This document shows positions 6,524 through 15,849 of a DNA stretch of 22,729 bases, one piece after another. The stretch is from contig JBBDIE010000112.1 in the NCBI GenBank assembly GCA_040880545.1, forward strand, positions 1 through 22,729. Reading direction: 5' to 3'. Both the position numbers and the translations under genes were made by a program. The stretch comes from M55B112 sp040880545. GTDB lineage: Bacteria; Bacteroidota; Bacteroidia; Bacteroidales; GCA-2748055. The notes under the pieces are model-generated. The model had not been told where the DNA came from. It did not search any database and was given only the letters and a program-made list of their open reading frames with translations. How positions within the stretch are numbered: the first letter of the stretch is position 1; the number at the start of each line of letters is the position of its first letter.

Positions 6524-6547
6524 TAACATTTAATAAAATCGATAAAA

Positions 6548-6925
6548 ATGGCTGACGTAAAAGCAATCGCAGATCAGTTAGTAGAATTGACTGTTAAGGA
6601 AGTTAACGAATTACTCGACATTCTTAAAGAGGAGCATGGAATAGAGCCGGCAGCAGCTGCCGTTGCCGTTGCAGGCCCCGCTGCTGGTGGTGGTGATGCT
6701 GCCCCTGAAGAGAAGACCGAATTCGACATCATCCTGAAATCACCAGGTGGAGCGAAGCTTCAAATTGTGAAATTAGTGAAGGACCTTACCGGTCTTGGAC
6801 TGAAAGAGGCAAAAGCTGTGGTAGACTCTGCCCCTGCACCTGTTAAAGAAGGTGTAAGTAAAGATGAAGCTGAATCAATCAAATCTCAATTAGAAGACGC
6901 TGGAGCAGAGGTTGAACTTAAATAA
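6548..6925 (+). CDS. rplL: 50S ribosomal protein bL12 (L7/L12)
   Basis: A 125-residue stalk protein that recruits translational GTPases. The N-terminal dimerisation domain (about 1–30) is followed by an Ala/Gly/Pro hinge (about 38–55, with AAAAVAVAGPAAGGGD), then the C-terminal domain with KTEFDIIL, KLQIVKLVKDLTGLGLKEAK and VDSAPAPVKEGVSKDEA, the factor-binding surface. Length is typical. It is followed by a large hairpin (6946–6988) before rpoB, a common place for transcript processing or attenuation that sets the excess of L12 over RNA polymerase. Confidence 0.97.
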   Translation: MADVKAIADQLVELTVKEVNELLDILKEEHGIEPAAAAVAVAGPAAGGGDAAPEEKTEFDIILKSPGGAKLQIVKLVKDLTGLGLKEAKAVVDSAPAPVKEGVSKDEAESIKSQLEDAGAEVELK

Positions 6926-6945
6926 GGCACTCGCAATTCCACTGT

Positions 6946-6988
6946 AGGTTTAGTACCCCATCTCCATGAAAAGATGGGGTCTAAACCT
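6946..6988 (+). promoter_or_regulatory. Long hairpin between rplL and rpoB
   Basis: AGGTTTAG (6946–6953) and ACCCCATCT (6955–6963) pair with AGATGGGGT (6972–6980) and CTAAACCT (6981–6988): 17 pairs interrupted only by one bulged T at 6954, with an 8-nt loop. Only three T follow, so it is not a strong intrinsic terminator. It is more likely an attenuator or an RNase processing site, like that between rplL and rpoB in E. coli. Confidence 0.75.
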
Positions 6989-7032
6989 TTATGCATATAA
7001 ATTATTAGAGGTTAAATTTGGAAAATATCGAG

Positions 7033-10000
7033 ATGTCAACAATACAATCAAATAAACGTGTAAGTTTTGCTTCCATTAAGAATCAATTGGAATATCCCGA
7101 TTTTCTGGAAGTACAATTAAAGTCATTTCAGGAGTTCTTTCAACTCGAAACAACCCCTGAAAACAGAAAGAACGAAGGACTCTACAGGGTTTTTCAGGAA
7201 AATTTTCCGATTACCGATACCAGGAATAATTTCGTACTGGAATTTTTGGACTATTCCATTGACCCGGCAAGATATTCTATCGATGAGTGTATCGAGAGAG
7301 GATTAACCTACAGTGTGCCATTGAAGGCAAAACTGAAATTGTATTGTACCGATCCTGAACATGAGGACTTCGATACTGTAATTCAGGATGTTTACCTGGG
7401 TACTGTACCTTACATGACAGATCGAGGTGCATTCATTATCAATGGCGCTGAACGTGTTGTGGTTTCACAATTGCACAGATCTCCCGGAGTGTTCTTCGGT
7501 CAAAGTCTGCATGCAAATGGCACCAAACTATATTCGGCGAGGATCATTCCGTTTAAAGGATCCTGGATCGAATTTGCTACGGACATTAACAGTGTCATGT
7601 ACGCGTATATCGATCGTAAAAAGAAATTACCAGTTACAACATTGCTCAGGGCTATCGGTTACGAAAGTGATAAAGATATCCTGGAAATTTTCGGCCTGGC
7701 CGATGAAATTAAGGTGTCGAAAACCGGACTGAAAAAGGTTGTGGGTAGAAAACTGGCAGCACGTGTGCTTAAAAGCTGGATCGAGGACTTTGTTGATGAA
7801 GATACCGGAGAAGTGGTTTCCATTGAAAGGAACGAAGTAATTATCGACCGTGAGACAGTCATTGAAAATGATCATATCGATCAGATTGTTGATTCGGGAA
7901 GCAAAACGATCCTTATTCATAAGGATGAAGCGAATATGATCGACTTCGCGATCATTTACAATACACTGCAGAAGGACCCGTGTAACTCGGAGAAGGAAGC
8001 TGTATTGCATATATATCGTCAGCTTAGAAATGCTGAGCCGCCGGATGAAACTACGGCAAGGGACGTCATCGACAAGCTGTTCTTTTCAGATAAGCGATAT
8101 GACCTGGGTGAAGTAGGGCGCTACCGCCTGAACAGAAAACTAAACCTCAATACTGATATGGACCACCGTGTCCTGTCCAAGGAGGATATTATCCAGATCA
8201 TCAAGTACCTTATTGAACTGATTAACTCAAAAACTGATGTTGATGATATCGACCATCTGAGTAACAGAAGGGTACGTACTGTAGGAGAACAACTGATGAA
8301 TCAATTTAGTGTTGGCCTTGCCAGAATGGCAAGAACCATCAGGGAGCGAATGAATGTACGCGATAACGAGGTGTTTACGCCCACTGACCTGATCAATTCA
8401 AAAACACTCTCATCGGTAATTAATTCGTTTTTCGGAACGAATCAACTGTCGCAGTTCATGGACCAGACCAATCCGCTGGCCGAAATGACACATAAAAGAC
8501 GTATGTCTGCACTGGGGCCAGGTGGATTATCCAGGGAGAGAGCAGGTTTCGAGGTACGTGACGTACACTATACGCACTACGGACGACTTTGTCCTATTGA
8601 AACACCGGAAGGACCGAATATCGGTCTGATCTCATCGCTCTGTGTATTCGCCAAAATCAGTAAACTGGGGTTCATTGAAACACCATACAGGCATGCGGAA
8701 GCCGGTAAAGTTCAGCTTGCGAACAAAGGGGTAATTTACCTCAGTGCCGAAGAGGAAGAGGGAAAGATAATTGCCCAGGCAAACGCACCTCTCCTGGAAG
8801 ACGGTTCCTTTAAAAATCCGAAAGTAAAAGCGCGATTTGAAGCAGATTATCCGTTGACTGAAAAGAACGATGTTCACCTGATGGACGTGGCGCCAAACCA
8901 GATCGCATCCATTGCAGCTTCATTGATCCCATTCCTGGAACACGATGATGCCAACAGGGCATTGATGGGATCCAACATGATGCGCCAGGCGGTACCGCTA
9001 TTGAAACCTGAAGCCCCAATTGTAGGTACAGGTGTCGAAGAAGGGGTGGTAACCGACTCCAGACTGCAAATTAATGCAGCAGGCGATGGCGTGATCGAGT
9101 TCGTGGATGCCAATGAGATTGTTATCAGTTATGAACGCACTGAAGAGGAGGAGTTTGTAAGTTTTGAAGACAATATCAAGCGGTATAAACTTCCGAAATT
9201 CCGCAAGACTAACCAGAATACCTGTGTAAACCTGACTCCGATCGTGAAGAGAGGACAGAAGGTGAAGAAGGGACAGACACTTACACAGGGATATGCCACG
9301 GAAAACGGTGAAGTAGCACTTGGAAGAAACCTTATGGTGGCATTCATGCCATGGAAAGGGTACAATTTTGAGGATGCCATTGTTATCTCTGAAAGACTGG
9401 TACGTGAAGATGTGTTTACCTCAGTTCATGTGGATGAATACCTGCTTGAAGTTAGGGATACAAAGCGTGGACTGGAAGAGCTGACATCAGATATTCCCAA
9501 TGTTAGTGAAGAAGCAACCAAAAATCTGGATGAGAATGGACTGATCAGGATAGGTGCAGAAATTCATCCGGGAGATATTCTGATTGGAAAGATCACGCCT
9601 AAAGGGGAATCCGATCCTTCACCGGAGGAGAAACTGCTTCGTGCAATATTCGGAGATAAGGCCGGTGATGTGAAAGATGCATCTCTAAAGGCCGGTCCTT
9701 CACTCAATGGGGTGGTGATAGATAAGAAACTTTTCTCACGTACGGTGAAGGAGAGAAAGTCGAAACCTGCAACCAAGCAGATCACTGATAAGATAGATGA
9801 AGAATACGCTAAGAATATTGAGGAACTAAAAGCTCTTTTGATTGAAAAGCTCTTCACATTGGTAAACGGTAAGACTTCTCAGGGGGTGAAAGATTATCTG
9901 AATGCAGATATCATTCCCAAAGGAACCAAGTTTACAATGAAACTTCTCCAGGAGATTAATTACGACGCTGTGAATCCAAATAAATGGACCACCGATAAGG

Positions 10001-10845
10001 AGAAAAATGAATTGATCAGAACATTGTTACACAACTATATGATCAAGTTCAAGGAGATCGATGGATTATACAAACGTAAGAAGCACAGTGTGACCAGTGG
10101 TGATGAACTTCCTACCGGTATTGTTCAACTGGCCAAAGTATATGTGGCTAAGAAACGTAAGATCACGGTAGGGGATAAAATGGCAGGACGGCACGGTAAC
10201 AAAGGTATTGTTGCCAAGATCGTAAGACAGGAAGATATGCCATTCCTCAAGGACGGAACCCCAGTGGATATAGTACTTAACCCATTGGGAGTGCCATCCA
10301 GGATGAACCTCGGACAGATCTATGAAACTGTTCTGGGCTGGGCTGGGAAGAATCTGGGGATGAAGTTCGCAACACCGATTTTCGACGGGGCAACCATTGA
10401 TGAGATCACCGACCTTACAGATAAGGCCGGAGTACCAAGATTTGGTAAAACCAATCTTATTGACGGAGGTACCGGTGAACCATTCGACCAGCCTGCAACT
10501 GTAGGTATTATCTACATGCTGAAACTTGGTCACATGGTGGAAGACAAGATGCATGCGCGTTCCATTGGACCATATTCACTGATTACCCAGCAGCCACTTG
10601 GTGGTAAAGCACAATTTGGTGGTCAGCGATTTGGAGAGATGGAAGTATGGGCGCTGGAAGCCTTTGGCGCAGCAAATATCCTGCAGGAGATCCTTACTGT
10701 GAAATCAGATGATGTTATAGGAAGGGCGAAAGCGTATGAAGCAATTGTTAAGGGTGAACCGATGCCTATGCCTGGCATTCCGGAATCACTCAATGTACTG
10801 CTGCATGAATTACGCGGTCTCGGTCTCAGCGTTAACCTGGTTTAA
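7033..10845 (+). CDS. rpoB: DNA-directed RNA polymerase subunit beta
   Basis: A 1270-residue catalytic subunit of RNA polymerase. I chose ATG 7033 because the family in Bacteroidota starts about ten residues before VSFASIKNQLEYPDFLEVQL; a TTG at 7018 would add five residues. Visible landmarks are LHRSPGVFF, the rifampicin region FFGTNQLSQFMDQTNP (from residue 466) through HKRRMSALGPGGLSRE, RLCPIETPEGPNIGLI, WKGYNFEDAIVISERL, and GDKMAGRHGNKG near the active site. Asp477, His487 and Ser492, equivalent to E. coli D516, H526 and S531, are wild type, so sensitivity to rifampicin is predicted. It is followed 75 nt later by rpoC. Confidence 0.97.
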   Translation: MSTIQSNKRVSFASIKNQLEYPDFLEVQLKSFQEFFQLETTPENRKNEGLYRVFQENFPITDTRNNFVLEFLDYSIDPARYSIDECIERGLTYSVPLKAKLKLYCTDPEHEDFDTVIQDVYLGTVPYMTDRGAFIINGAERVVVSQLHRSPGVFFGQSLHANGTKLYSARIIPFKGSWIEFATDINSVMYAYIDRKKKLPVTTLLRAIGYESDKDILEIFGLADEIKVSKTGLKKVVGRKLAARVLKSWIEDFVDEDTGEVVSIERNEVIIDRETVIENDHIDQIVDSGSKTILIHKDEANMIDFAIIYNTLQKDPCNSEKEAVLHIYRQLRNAEPPDETTARDVIDKLFFSDKRYDLGEVGRYRLNRKLNLNTDMDHRVLSKEDIIQIIKYLIELINSKTDVDDIDHLSNRRVRTVGEQLMNQFSVGLARMARTIRERMNVRDNEVFTPTDLINSKTLSSVINSFFGTNQLSQFMDQTNPLAEMTHKRRMSALGPGGLSRERAGFEVRDVHYTHYGRLCPIETPEGPNIGLISSLCVFAKISKLGFIETPYRHAEAGKVQLANKGVIYLSAEEEEGKIIAQANAPLLEDGSFKNPKVKARFEADYPLTEKNDVHLMDVAPNQIASIAASLIPFLEHDDANRALMGSNMMRQAVPLLKPEAPIVGTGVEEGVVTDSRLQINAAGDGVIEFVDANEIVISYERTEEEEFVSFEDNIKRYKLPKFRKTNQNTCVNLTPIVKRGQKVKKGQTLTQGYATENGEVALGRNLMVAFMPWKGYNFEDAIVISERLVREDVFTSVHVDEYLLEVRDTKRGLEELTSDIPNVSEEATKNLDENGLIRIGAEIHPGDILIGKITPKGESDPSPEEKLLRAIFGDKAGDVKDASLKAGPSLNGVVIDKKLFSRTVKERKSKPATKQITDKIDEEYAKNIEELKALLIEKLFTLVNGKTSQGVKDYLNADIIPKGTKFTMKLLQEINYDAVNPNKWTTDKEKNELIRTLLHNYMIKFKEIDGLYKRKKHSVTSGDELPTGIVQLAKVYVAKKRKITVGDKMAGRHGNKGIVAKIVRQEDMPFLKDGTPVDIVLNPLGVPSRMNLGQIYETVLGWAGKNLGMKFATPIFDGATIDEITDLTDKAGVPRFGKTNLIDGGTGEPFDQPATVGIIYMLKLGHMVEDKMHARSIGPYSLITQQPLGGKAQFGGQRFGEMEVWALEAFGAANILQEILTVKSDDVIGRAKAYEAIVKGEPMPMPGIPESLNVLLHELRGLGLSVNLV

Positions 10846-10863
10846 CCGAATCCTGAAAAGTTT

Positions 10864-10882
10864 GTCAGTATTACTTACTGAC
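10864..10882 (+). promoter_or_regulatory. Small hairpin between rpoB and rpoC
   Basis: GTCAGTA (10864–10870) pairs perfectly with TACTGAC (10876–10882) around a 5-nt loop, just after the rpoB stop. No T-run follows, so it is unlikely to terminate transcription; it may be an mRNA stabilising or processing element. The remaining gap to rpoC is AT-rich, as usual for starts in this genome. Confidence 0.45.
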
Positions 10883-10920
10883 TCTTACGAATTAATTTAT
10901 AACAATTTAATAATTAGCAT

Positions 10921-13900
10921 ATGTCATTCAGGAAAGATACAAAGGTAAGAAGCAGTTCATTTACTAAGATCACGATAGGTCTGGCTTCGCCGGAAGAAAT
11001 CCTTGAAAGATCCAGCGGTGAAGTTCTGAAGCCGGAAACCATCAACTACAGGACTTATAAGCCTGAAAGAGACGGACTTTTCTGCGAAAGGATTTTTGGA
11101 CCGGTAAAAGACTACGAATGCCATTGTGGTAAATATAAGAGAATCAGATATAAAGGTATTGTTTGTGATCGATGTGGGGTGGAGGTGACCGAGAAAAAGG
11201 TTCGCCGTGAGAGAATGGGTCATATTTCACTGGTTGTGCCAGTTGCACATATCTGGTATTTCCGTTCGCTCCCAAACAAAATTGGTTATCTCCTTGGATT
11301 GCCTACTAAAAAGCTTGACTCAATCATTTATTATGAACGTTATGTGGTTATCAATCCGGGAATAAAAGAAGCTGAAGGAATTAATTATCTCGATTTTCTG
11401 ACTGAGGATGAGTACCTGGATATTTTAAATACACTACCCAAGGAAAATCAGATGTTGGAAAATGACGATCCCGATAAATTTATTGCCGGGATGGGTGCAG
11501 AAGCCTTACACATGCTTCTTGGAAGGCTGAAGTTGGATGAACTGTCATATTTCCTTCGTCACAAGGCTAGCACGGAAACCTCACAGCAGCGTAAGAATGA
11601 GGCATTGAAACGTCTCCAGGTTGTTGAAGCTTTCAGGGCCTCTAAAAATGTGAACCGTCCGGAATGGATGATTGTTAAGGTGGTACCTGTGATTCCGCCG
11701 GAGTTGCGGCCATTGGTACCGCTGGATGGGGGACGTTTTGCAACCTCCGATCTGAATGATCTCTACAGAAGGGTTATTATCAGAAATAACCGGTTGAAGC
11801 GTCTGATTGAGATCAAAGCGCCTGAAGTGATCCTGAGAAACGAAAAGAGAATGTTGCAGGAAGCTGTGGACAGTCTTTTTGATAATTCAAGGAAATCCAA
11901 TGCAGTGAAAACCGATGCCAACAGACCGCTGAAATCACTGTCAGACAGTTTGAAGGGCAAGCAGGGCAGGTTCCGTCAGAACCTTCTGGGTAAGCGGGTG
12001 GACTACTCTGCCCGTTCGGTGATTGTCGTGGGTCCTGAATTGCAGTTGCATGAATGCGGACTTCCAAAAGATATGGCGGCAGAGCTTTATAAGCCGTTTA
12101 TTATCAGGAAGCTGATTGAGCGGGGAATCGTTAAAACCGTAAAATCTGCCAAGAAAATCGTCGACAGGAAGGACCCGGTTGTATGGGATATTCTTGAAAA
12201 TGTATTGAAAGGTCACCCGGTATTACTTAACCGTGCGCCGACCCTGCACAGACTGGGGATTCAGTCATTTCAACCGAAATTGATCGAAGGTAAAGCAATC
12301 CAGTTGCATCCGCTTGTATGTACTGCATTTAATGCCGACTTTGATGGTGACCAGATGGCTGTTCACCTGCCGTTGGGCAATGCTGCCGTGATTGAGGCTC
12401 AAATACTGATGCTTGCTTCCCACAATATTCTGAATCCGGCCAATGGTGCGCCGATTACTGTTCCTTCGCAGGACATGGTACTGGGCCTTTACTATATCAC
12501 CAAGGCCAGAACATCGACAAAGGAACATGTTGTTAGGGGAGAAGGGCTCATATTCTATTCACCTGAAGAGGTGACCATTGCATACAACGAGAACAAGGTT
12601 GATCTGCACGCGATTATCAAGGTGAGGATTCAAAAATCCGGCGCCGAAGAGGGAGTTACCGAGATTATCGAAACCACTGTGGGCCGTGTGATTTTTAACG
12701 AATTTGTTCCGCCTGAGATCGGATATATTAACGATTTACTCACCAAGAAGTCGCTTCGTGATATAATTGGCCGCGTGCTGAAAGCTTCCGGTACTGCTCC
12801 AACAGCACAGTTCCTGGATGATATCAAGAGCCTTGGATTTGGCATGGCCTTCCGGGGAGGGTTGTCATTTAATCTGGATGATGTAATTGTACCCGATGAA
12901 AAGGACATTTTTGTTAAAGAAGGCTATGAACAGGTGGATGAGGTGCTGGAATCATACAACATGGGTGTTATTACGAATAATGAACGTTACAACCAGATTA
13001 TTGACGTTTGGACACATACCAACGCGAAACTGACACAGACACTGATGAAGCAGTTGAGTACCGATAACCAGGGATTTAACCCTGTTTATATGATGCTCGA
13101 CTCGGGTGCAAGGGGATCCAAAGAACAGATCCGCCAGCTGTCAGGTATGCGTGGACTGATGGCCAAACCACAAAAATCAGGATCATCAGGTTCAGAGATT
13201 ATCGAGAACCCGATCCTTTCAAACTTTAAAGAGGGATTGTCGGTACTGGAGTACTTTATCTCCACCCACGGTGCGCGTAAAGGCCTTGCAGATACAGCGC
13301 TGAAAACAGCAGATGCAGGATACCTGACCCGGCGATTGGTAGATGTTTCACAGGATGTGATTATTAATGAATTCGACTGTGGAACATTGCGCGGATTGAT
13401 TGCTACAGCGATCAAAAAGAATGAAGATGTGGTTGAGACCCTCTACGAAAGAATTCTGGGAAGAACAACCGTACATGATATTTATCATCCGCTTACAGGT
13501 GACCTGATCGTGGAATCGGGAGAGGAACTTACGGAAGATATTGCAACTGTTATTGAGGATTCACCGATCGATCAGGTGGAGATTCGTTCTGTACTGACCT
13601 GCGAATCTATCCGGGGTGTCTGCAGTAAGTGTTATGGAAGAAACCTGGCAACAGGGAAAATGGTTCAGATCGGGGAGGCAGTAGGAGTAATTGCTGCCCA
13701 GTCGATTGGTGAACCGGGAACACAGCTGACACTGCGTACATTCCACGTGGGTGGTACAGCTTCAAATATTACCGCCGAATCAAGAGTTATTGCAAAATAC
13801 GATGGACGGATTGAGATCGAGGAATTGAGAACCGTTGTAAGAAATGATGCGGAAACCGGAAACAAGGTTGATATTGTTATAGGTCGACTGGCAGAGCTCA

Positions 13901-15234
13901 GGATCGTAGATAAGAATACAGGCATTGCCCTTACAACACATAATATTCCCTATGGATCATCCCTGTTCACAAAAGATGGCAAGGATGTGAAAAAAGGAGA
14001 ACTGATTTGTCAGTGGGATCCTTATAACGCATTGATCATTAGTGAGGTTGATGGTAATGTGAAATTTGAGAACGTGATTGAAGGTGTTACCTATCGTGAG
14101 GAGTCTGATGAGCAAACAGGATTCAAGGAGAAAGTGATCGTGGAAACACGTGACAGGACCAAGAACCCGATTGTAATTATCAGTGATTCAAAAGAGAACT
14201 CCAGAACCTATAACCTGCCGGTTGGCTCACACATTGCGGTGAGTGAAGGAGATAAGGTATTTGCAGGCCAGGTGCTTGTGAAAATACCCAGGGCTGTAGG
14301 TAAATCCGGTGATATTACCGGTGGACTACCACGTGTAACAGAACTGTTTGAAGCCAGGAACCCATCCAATCCGGCCGTGGTTTCTGAGATTGACGGTGAA
14401 GTAACCTTCGGAAAGATCAAGCGAGGAAACCGGGAGGTAATCATCACTTCCAAAGCAGGTGAGGTTAAGAAATACCTGGTACCCCTTTCTAAACAAATCC
14501 TTATCCAGGAAAATGACTACGTCAGGGCAGGTATTCCACTCTCTGATGGAGCAATAACTCCGTCTGATATTCTGGCGATTAAAGGTCCGACAAAAGTGCA
14601 GGAGTATATTGTAAACGAGGTCCAGGAAGTTTACCGGATGCAGGGTGTGAAGATTAACGATAAGCATTTCGAGATCATTGTACGTCAGATGATGCGTAAA
14701 GTGGAAATCGTTGATCCGGGTGATACTAAATTCCTTGAAAAGCAGGTGGTAGACAAGCTCGATTTCATGAATGAAAACGATTGGATCTTTGGCAAGAAGG
14801 TAATTGAGGATACCGGTGATTCAACGACCTACCGTCCTGGGATGATCATTACAGCCAGGAAGCTGAGAGATGACAATTCTGTACTGAAGCGTAAGGATTT
14901 GAAGCTTATCGAGGCCAGGGATGCGGTGCCCGCAACCTCCGCCCAGGAGCTTCAGGGGATCACCAAGGCAGCATTACAGACTAACAGCTTTATCTCGGCA
15001 GCATCCTTCCAGGAGACCACAAAAGTACTCAACGAAGCGGCCATTTTTGGTCGGATTGATGATCTTGAAGGATTGAAGGAAAATGTGATTGTAGGACACC
15101 TGATTCCGGCCGGTACTGGAATACGAAAGTATAAGAACCTGGTGGTCGGGTCCAAGGAAGAATATGAACGACTCACTGCTTCCGGTGTATCCGAAAATGA
15201 AGTTGAGGAACCATCGGAACGTTTGGAAGAATAA
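10921..15234 (+). CDS. rpoC: DNA-directed RNA polymerase subunit beta'
   Basis: A 1437-residue subunit carrying the metal-binding active site. Zinc site 1 is Cys67, Cys69, Cys82 and Cys85 (CHCG…CDRCG). The catalytic motif NADFDGDQM begins at residue 471, with magnesium ligands Asp473, Asp475 and Asp477. Other landmarks are YSARSVIVVGP, LNRAPTLHRLGIQSF and the trigger-loop area SGARGSKEQIRQLSGMRGLMAKP followed by the TADAGYLTRRLVDV segment. Zinc site 2 is Cys820, Cys894, Cys901 and Cys904. RTFHVGG and the C-terminal ISAASFQETTKVL follow. The protein is similar in length to the Bacteroides form. It is the penultimate gene of the operon. Confidence 0.98.
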   Translation: MSFRKDTKVRSSSFTKITIGLASPEEILERSSGEVLKPETINYRTYKPERDGLFCERIFGPVKDYECHCGKYKRIRYKGIVCDRCGVEVTEKKVRRERMGHISLVVPVAHIWYFRSLPNKIGYLLGLPTKKLDSIIYYERYVVINPGIKEAEGINYLDFLTEDEYLDILNTLPKENQMLENDDPDKFIAGMGAEALHMLLGRLKLDELSYFLRHKASTETSQQRKNEALKRLQVVEAFRASKNVNRPEWMIVKVVPVIPPELRPLVPLDGGRFATSDLNDLYRRVIIRNNRLKRLIEIKAPEVILRNEKRMLQEAVDSLFDNSRKSNAVKTDANRPLKSLSDSLKGKQGRFRQNLLGKRVDYSARSVIVVGPELQLHECGLPKDMAAELYKPFIIRKLIERGIVKTVKSAKKIVDRKDPVVWDILENVLKGHPVLLNRAPTLHRLGIQSFQPKLIEGKAIQLHPLVCTAFNADFDGDQMAVHLPLGNAAVIEAQILMLASHNILNPANGAPITVPSQDMVLGLYYITKARTSTKEHVVRGEGLIFYSPEEVTIAYNENKVDLHAIIKVRIQKSGAEEGVTEIIETTVGRVIFNEFVPPEIGYINDLLTKKSLRDIIGRVLKASGTAPTAQFLDDIKSLGFGMAFRGGLSFNLDDVIVPDEKDIFVKEGYEQVDEVLESYNMGVITNNERYNQIIDVWTHTNAKLTQTLMKQLSTDNQGFNPVYMMLDSGARGSKEQIRQLSGMRGLMAKPQKSGSSGSEIIENPILSNFKEGLSVLEYFISTHGARKGLADTALKTADAGYLTRRLVDVSQDVIINEFDCGTLRGLIATAIKKNEDVVETLYERILGRTTVHDIYHPLTGDLIVESGEELTEDIATVIEDSPIDQVEIRSVLTCESIRGVCSKCYGRNLATGKMVQIGEAVGVIAAQSIGEPGTQLTLRTFHVGGTASNITAESRVIAKYDGRIEIEELRTVVRNDAETGNKVDIVIGRLAELRIVDKNTGIALTTHNIPYGSSLFTKDGKDVKKGELICQWDPYNALIISEVDGNVKFENVIEGVTYREESDEQTGFKEKVIVETRDRTKNPIVIISDSKENSRTYNLPVGSHIAVSEGDKVFAGQVLVKIPRAVGKSGDITGGLPRVTELFEARNPSNPAVVSEIDGEVTFGKIKRGNREVIITSKAGEVKKYLVPLSKQILIQENDYVRAGIPLSDGAITPSDILAIKGPTKVQEYIVNEVQEVYRMQGVKINDKHFEIIVRQMMRKVEIVDPGDTKFLEKQVVDKLDFMNENDWIFGKKVIEDTGDSTTYRPGMIITARKLRDDNSVLKRKDLKLIEARDAVPATSAQELQGITKAALQTNSFISAASFQETTKVLNEAAIFGRIDDLEGLKENVIVGHLIPAGTGIRKYKNLVVGSKEEYERLTASGVSENEVEEPSERLEE

Positions 15235-15383
15235 ATAGTGTCAGAAAGAAAGCACATAATATATTGTCGTGCTTGATAAGGAAGCATTAAGAGCAAGGTA
15301 TACGATGACTGAAAAATAACTGTTTTGAAGTCGGGCATTACGCAGCATTTGACGTTTCCAGCAAGCACTAAATAAGCTTCAAA

Positions 15384-15704
15384 ATGGAAGAGAATAAAAA
15401 GAAGAATCAAATCAATATTGAGTTGAAGGAGGAAGTTGGACAGGGTACCTATGCAAACCTGGCGATTATTACACACTCCTCCTCCGAATTTGTACTGGAT
15501 TTTGTTCGGGTGATGCCGGGAATACCCAAGGCAGAAGTTAAATCAAGGATTATTCTTACTCCCGAACATGCTAAACGGTTACTGAATGCACTGAAGGATA
15601 ATATTTCAAAATTCGAAAGTGCACATGGTAAGATCAAAGAATCTGATCCTGGCGGGAATCCTTCGATGCCAATGAATTTTGGCGGACCAGCGGCACAGGC
15701 CTAA
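15384..15704 (+). CDS. DUF3467 family protein linked to rpoC
   Basis: A small soluble protein of 106 residues, family DUF3467. The core pattern is a basic/acidic start (MEENKKKNQINIELKEEVGQGTY), YANLAIITHSSSEFVLDFVRV, then PKAEVKSRIILTPEHAKRLLNAL and a helix DNISKFESAHG. The tail (about 85–106) is Gly/Pro/Met-rich and probably flexible. Its function is unknown. Members occur directly after rpoC in many Bacteroidota, which suggests, but does not show, a link to RNA polymerase or translation. Here it is 149 nt from rpoC with no terminator or consensus promoter seen between them, and the operon terminator follows it. Confidence 0.85.
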   Translation: MEENKKKNQINIELKEEVGQGTYANLAIITHSSSEFVLDFVRVMPGIPKAEVKSRIILTPEHAKRLLNALKDNISKFESAHGKIKESDPGGNPSMPMNFGGPAAQA

Positions 15705-15733
15705 ATTCGACTGATTTTGTACTATAGTTACTG

Positions 15734-15761
15734 AACCCCTTCTTTGAAGGGGTTTTTTTTT
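15734..15761 (+). terminator. Rho-independent terminator at the end of the rpo operon
   Basis: AACCCCTTC (15734–15742), loop TTT, and GAAGGGGTT (15746–15754) form a perfect 9-bp stem that runs into nine T at 15753–15761. It closes the transcription unit after the DUF3467 gene. Confidence 0.95.
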
Positions 15762-15783
15762 CGAACAAAACAGAATATGCAAC

Positions 15784-15813
15784 TTGTTCAATAGGGAAAA
15801 ACTGTTAATTTTG
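15784..15813 (+). promoter_or_regulatory. Promoter of etfB–etfA–acyl-CoA dehydrogenase
   Basis: TTG at 15784–15786, a 19-nt spacer, and TAATTTTG at 15806–15813 fit the Bacteroidota consensus. It sits between the rpo terminator and the etfB start, 36 nt before the ATG. Confidence 0.7.
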
Positions 15814-15849
15814 CCATCCATGTAACGTGACTAATCTAAACTATTCTTA

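Noticed and set aside
7018..7032. TTG start for rpoB, adding five residues
   Set aside because: ATG 7033 matches the usual start of Bacteroidota RpoB; no SD supports either.
7627..8010. Long reverse-strand frames inside rpoB and rpoC
   Set aside because: They are shadows of strongly conserved genes and show no family features of their own.
15250..15274. Short inverted repeat AAGCAC/GTGCTT after rpoC
   Set aside because: Six pairs around a 13-nt loop with no T-run; not enough to call a terminator or regulatory structure.
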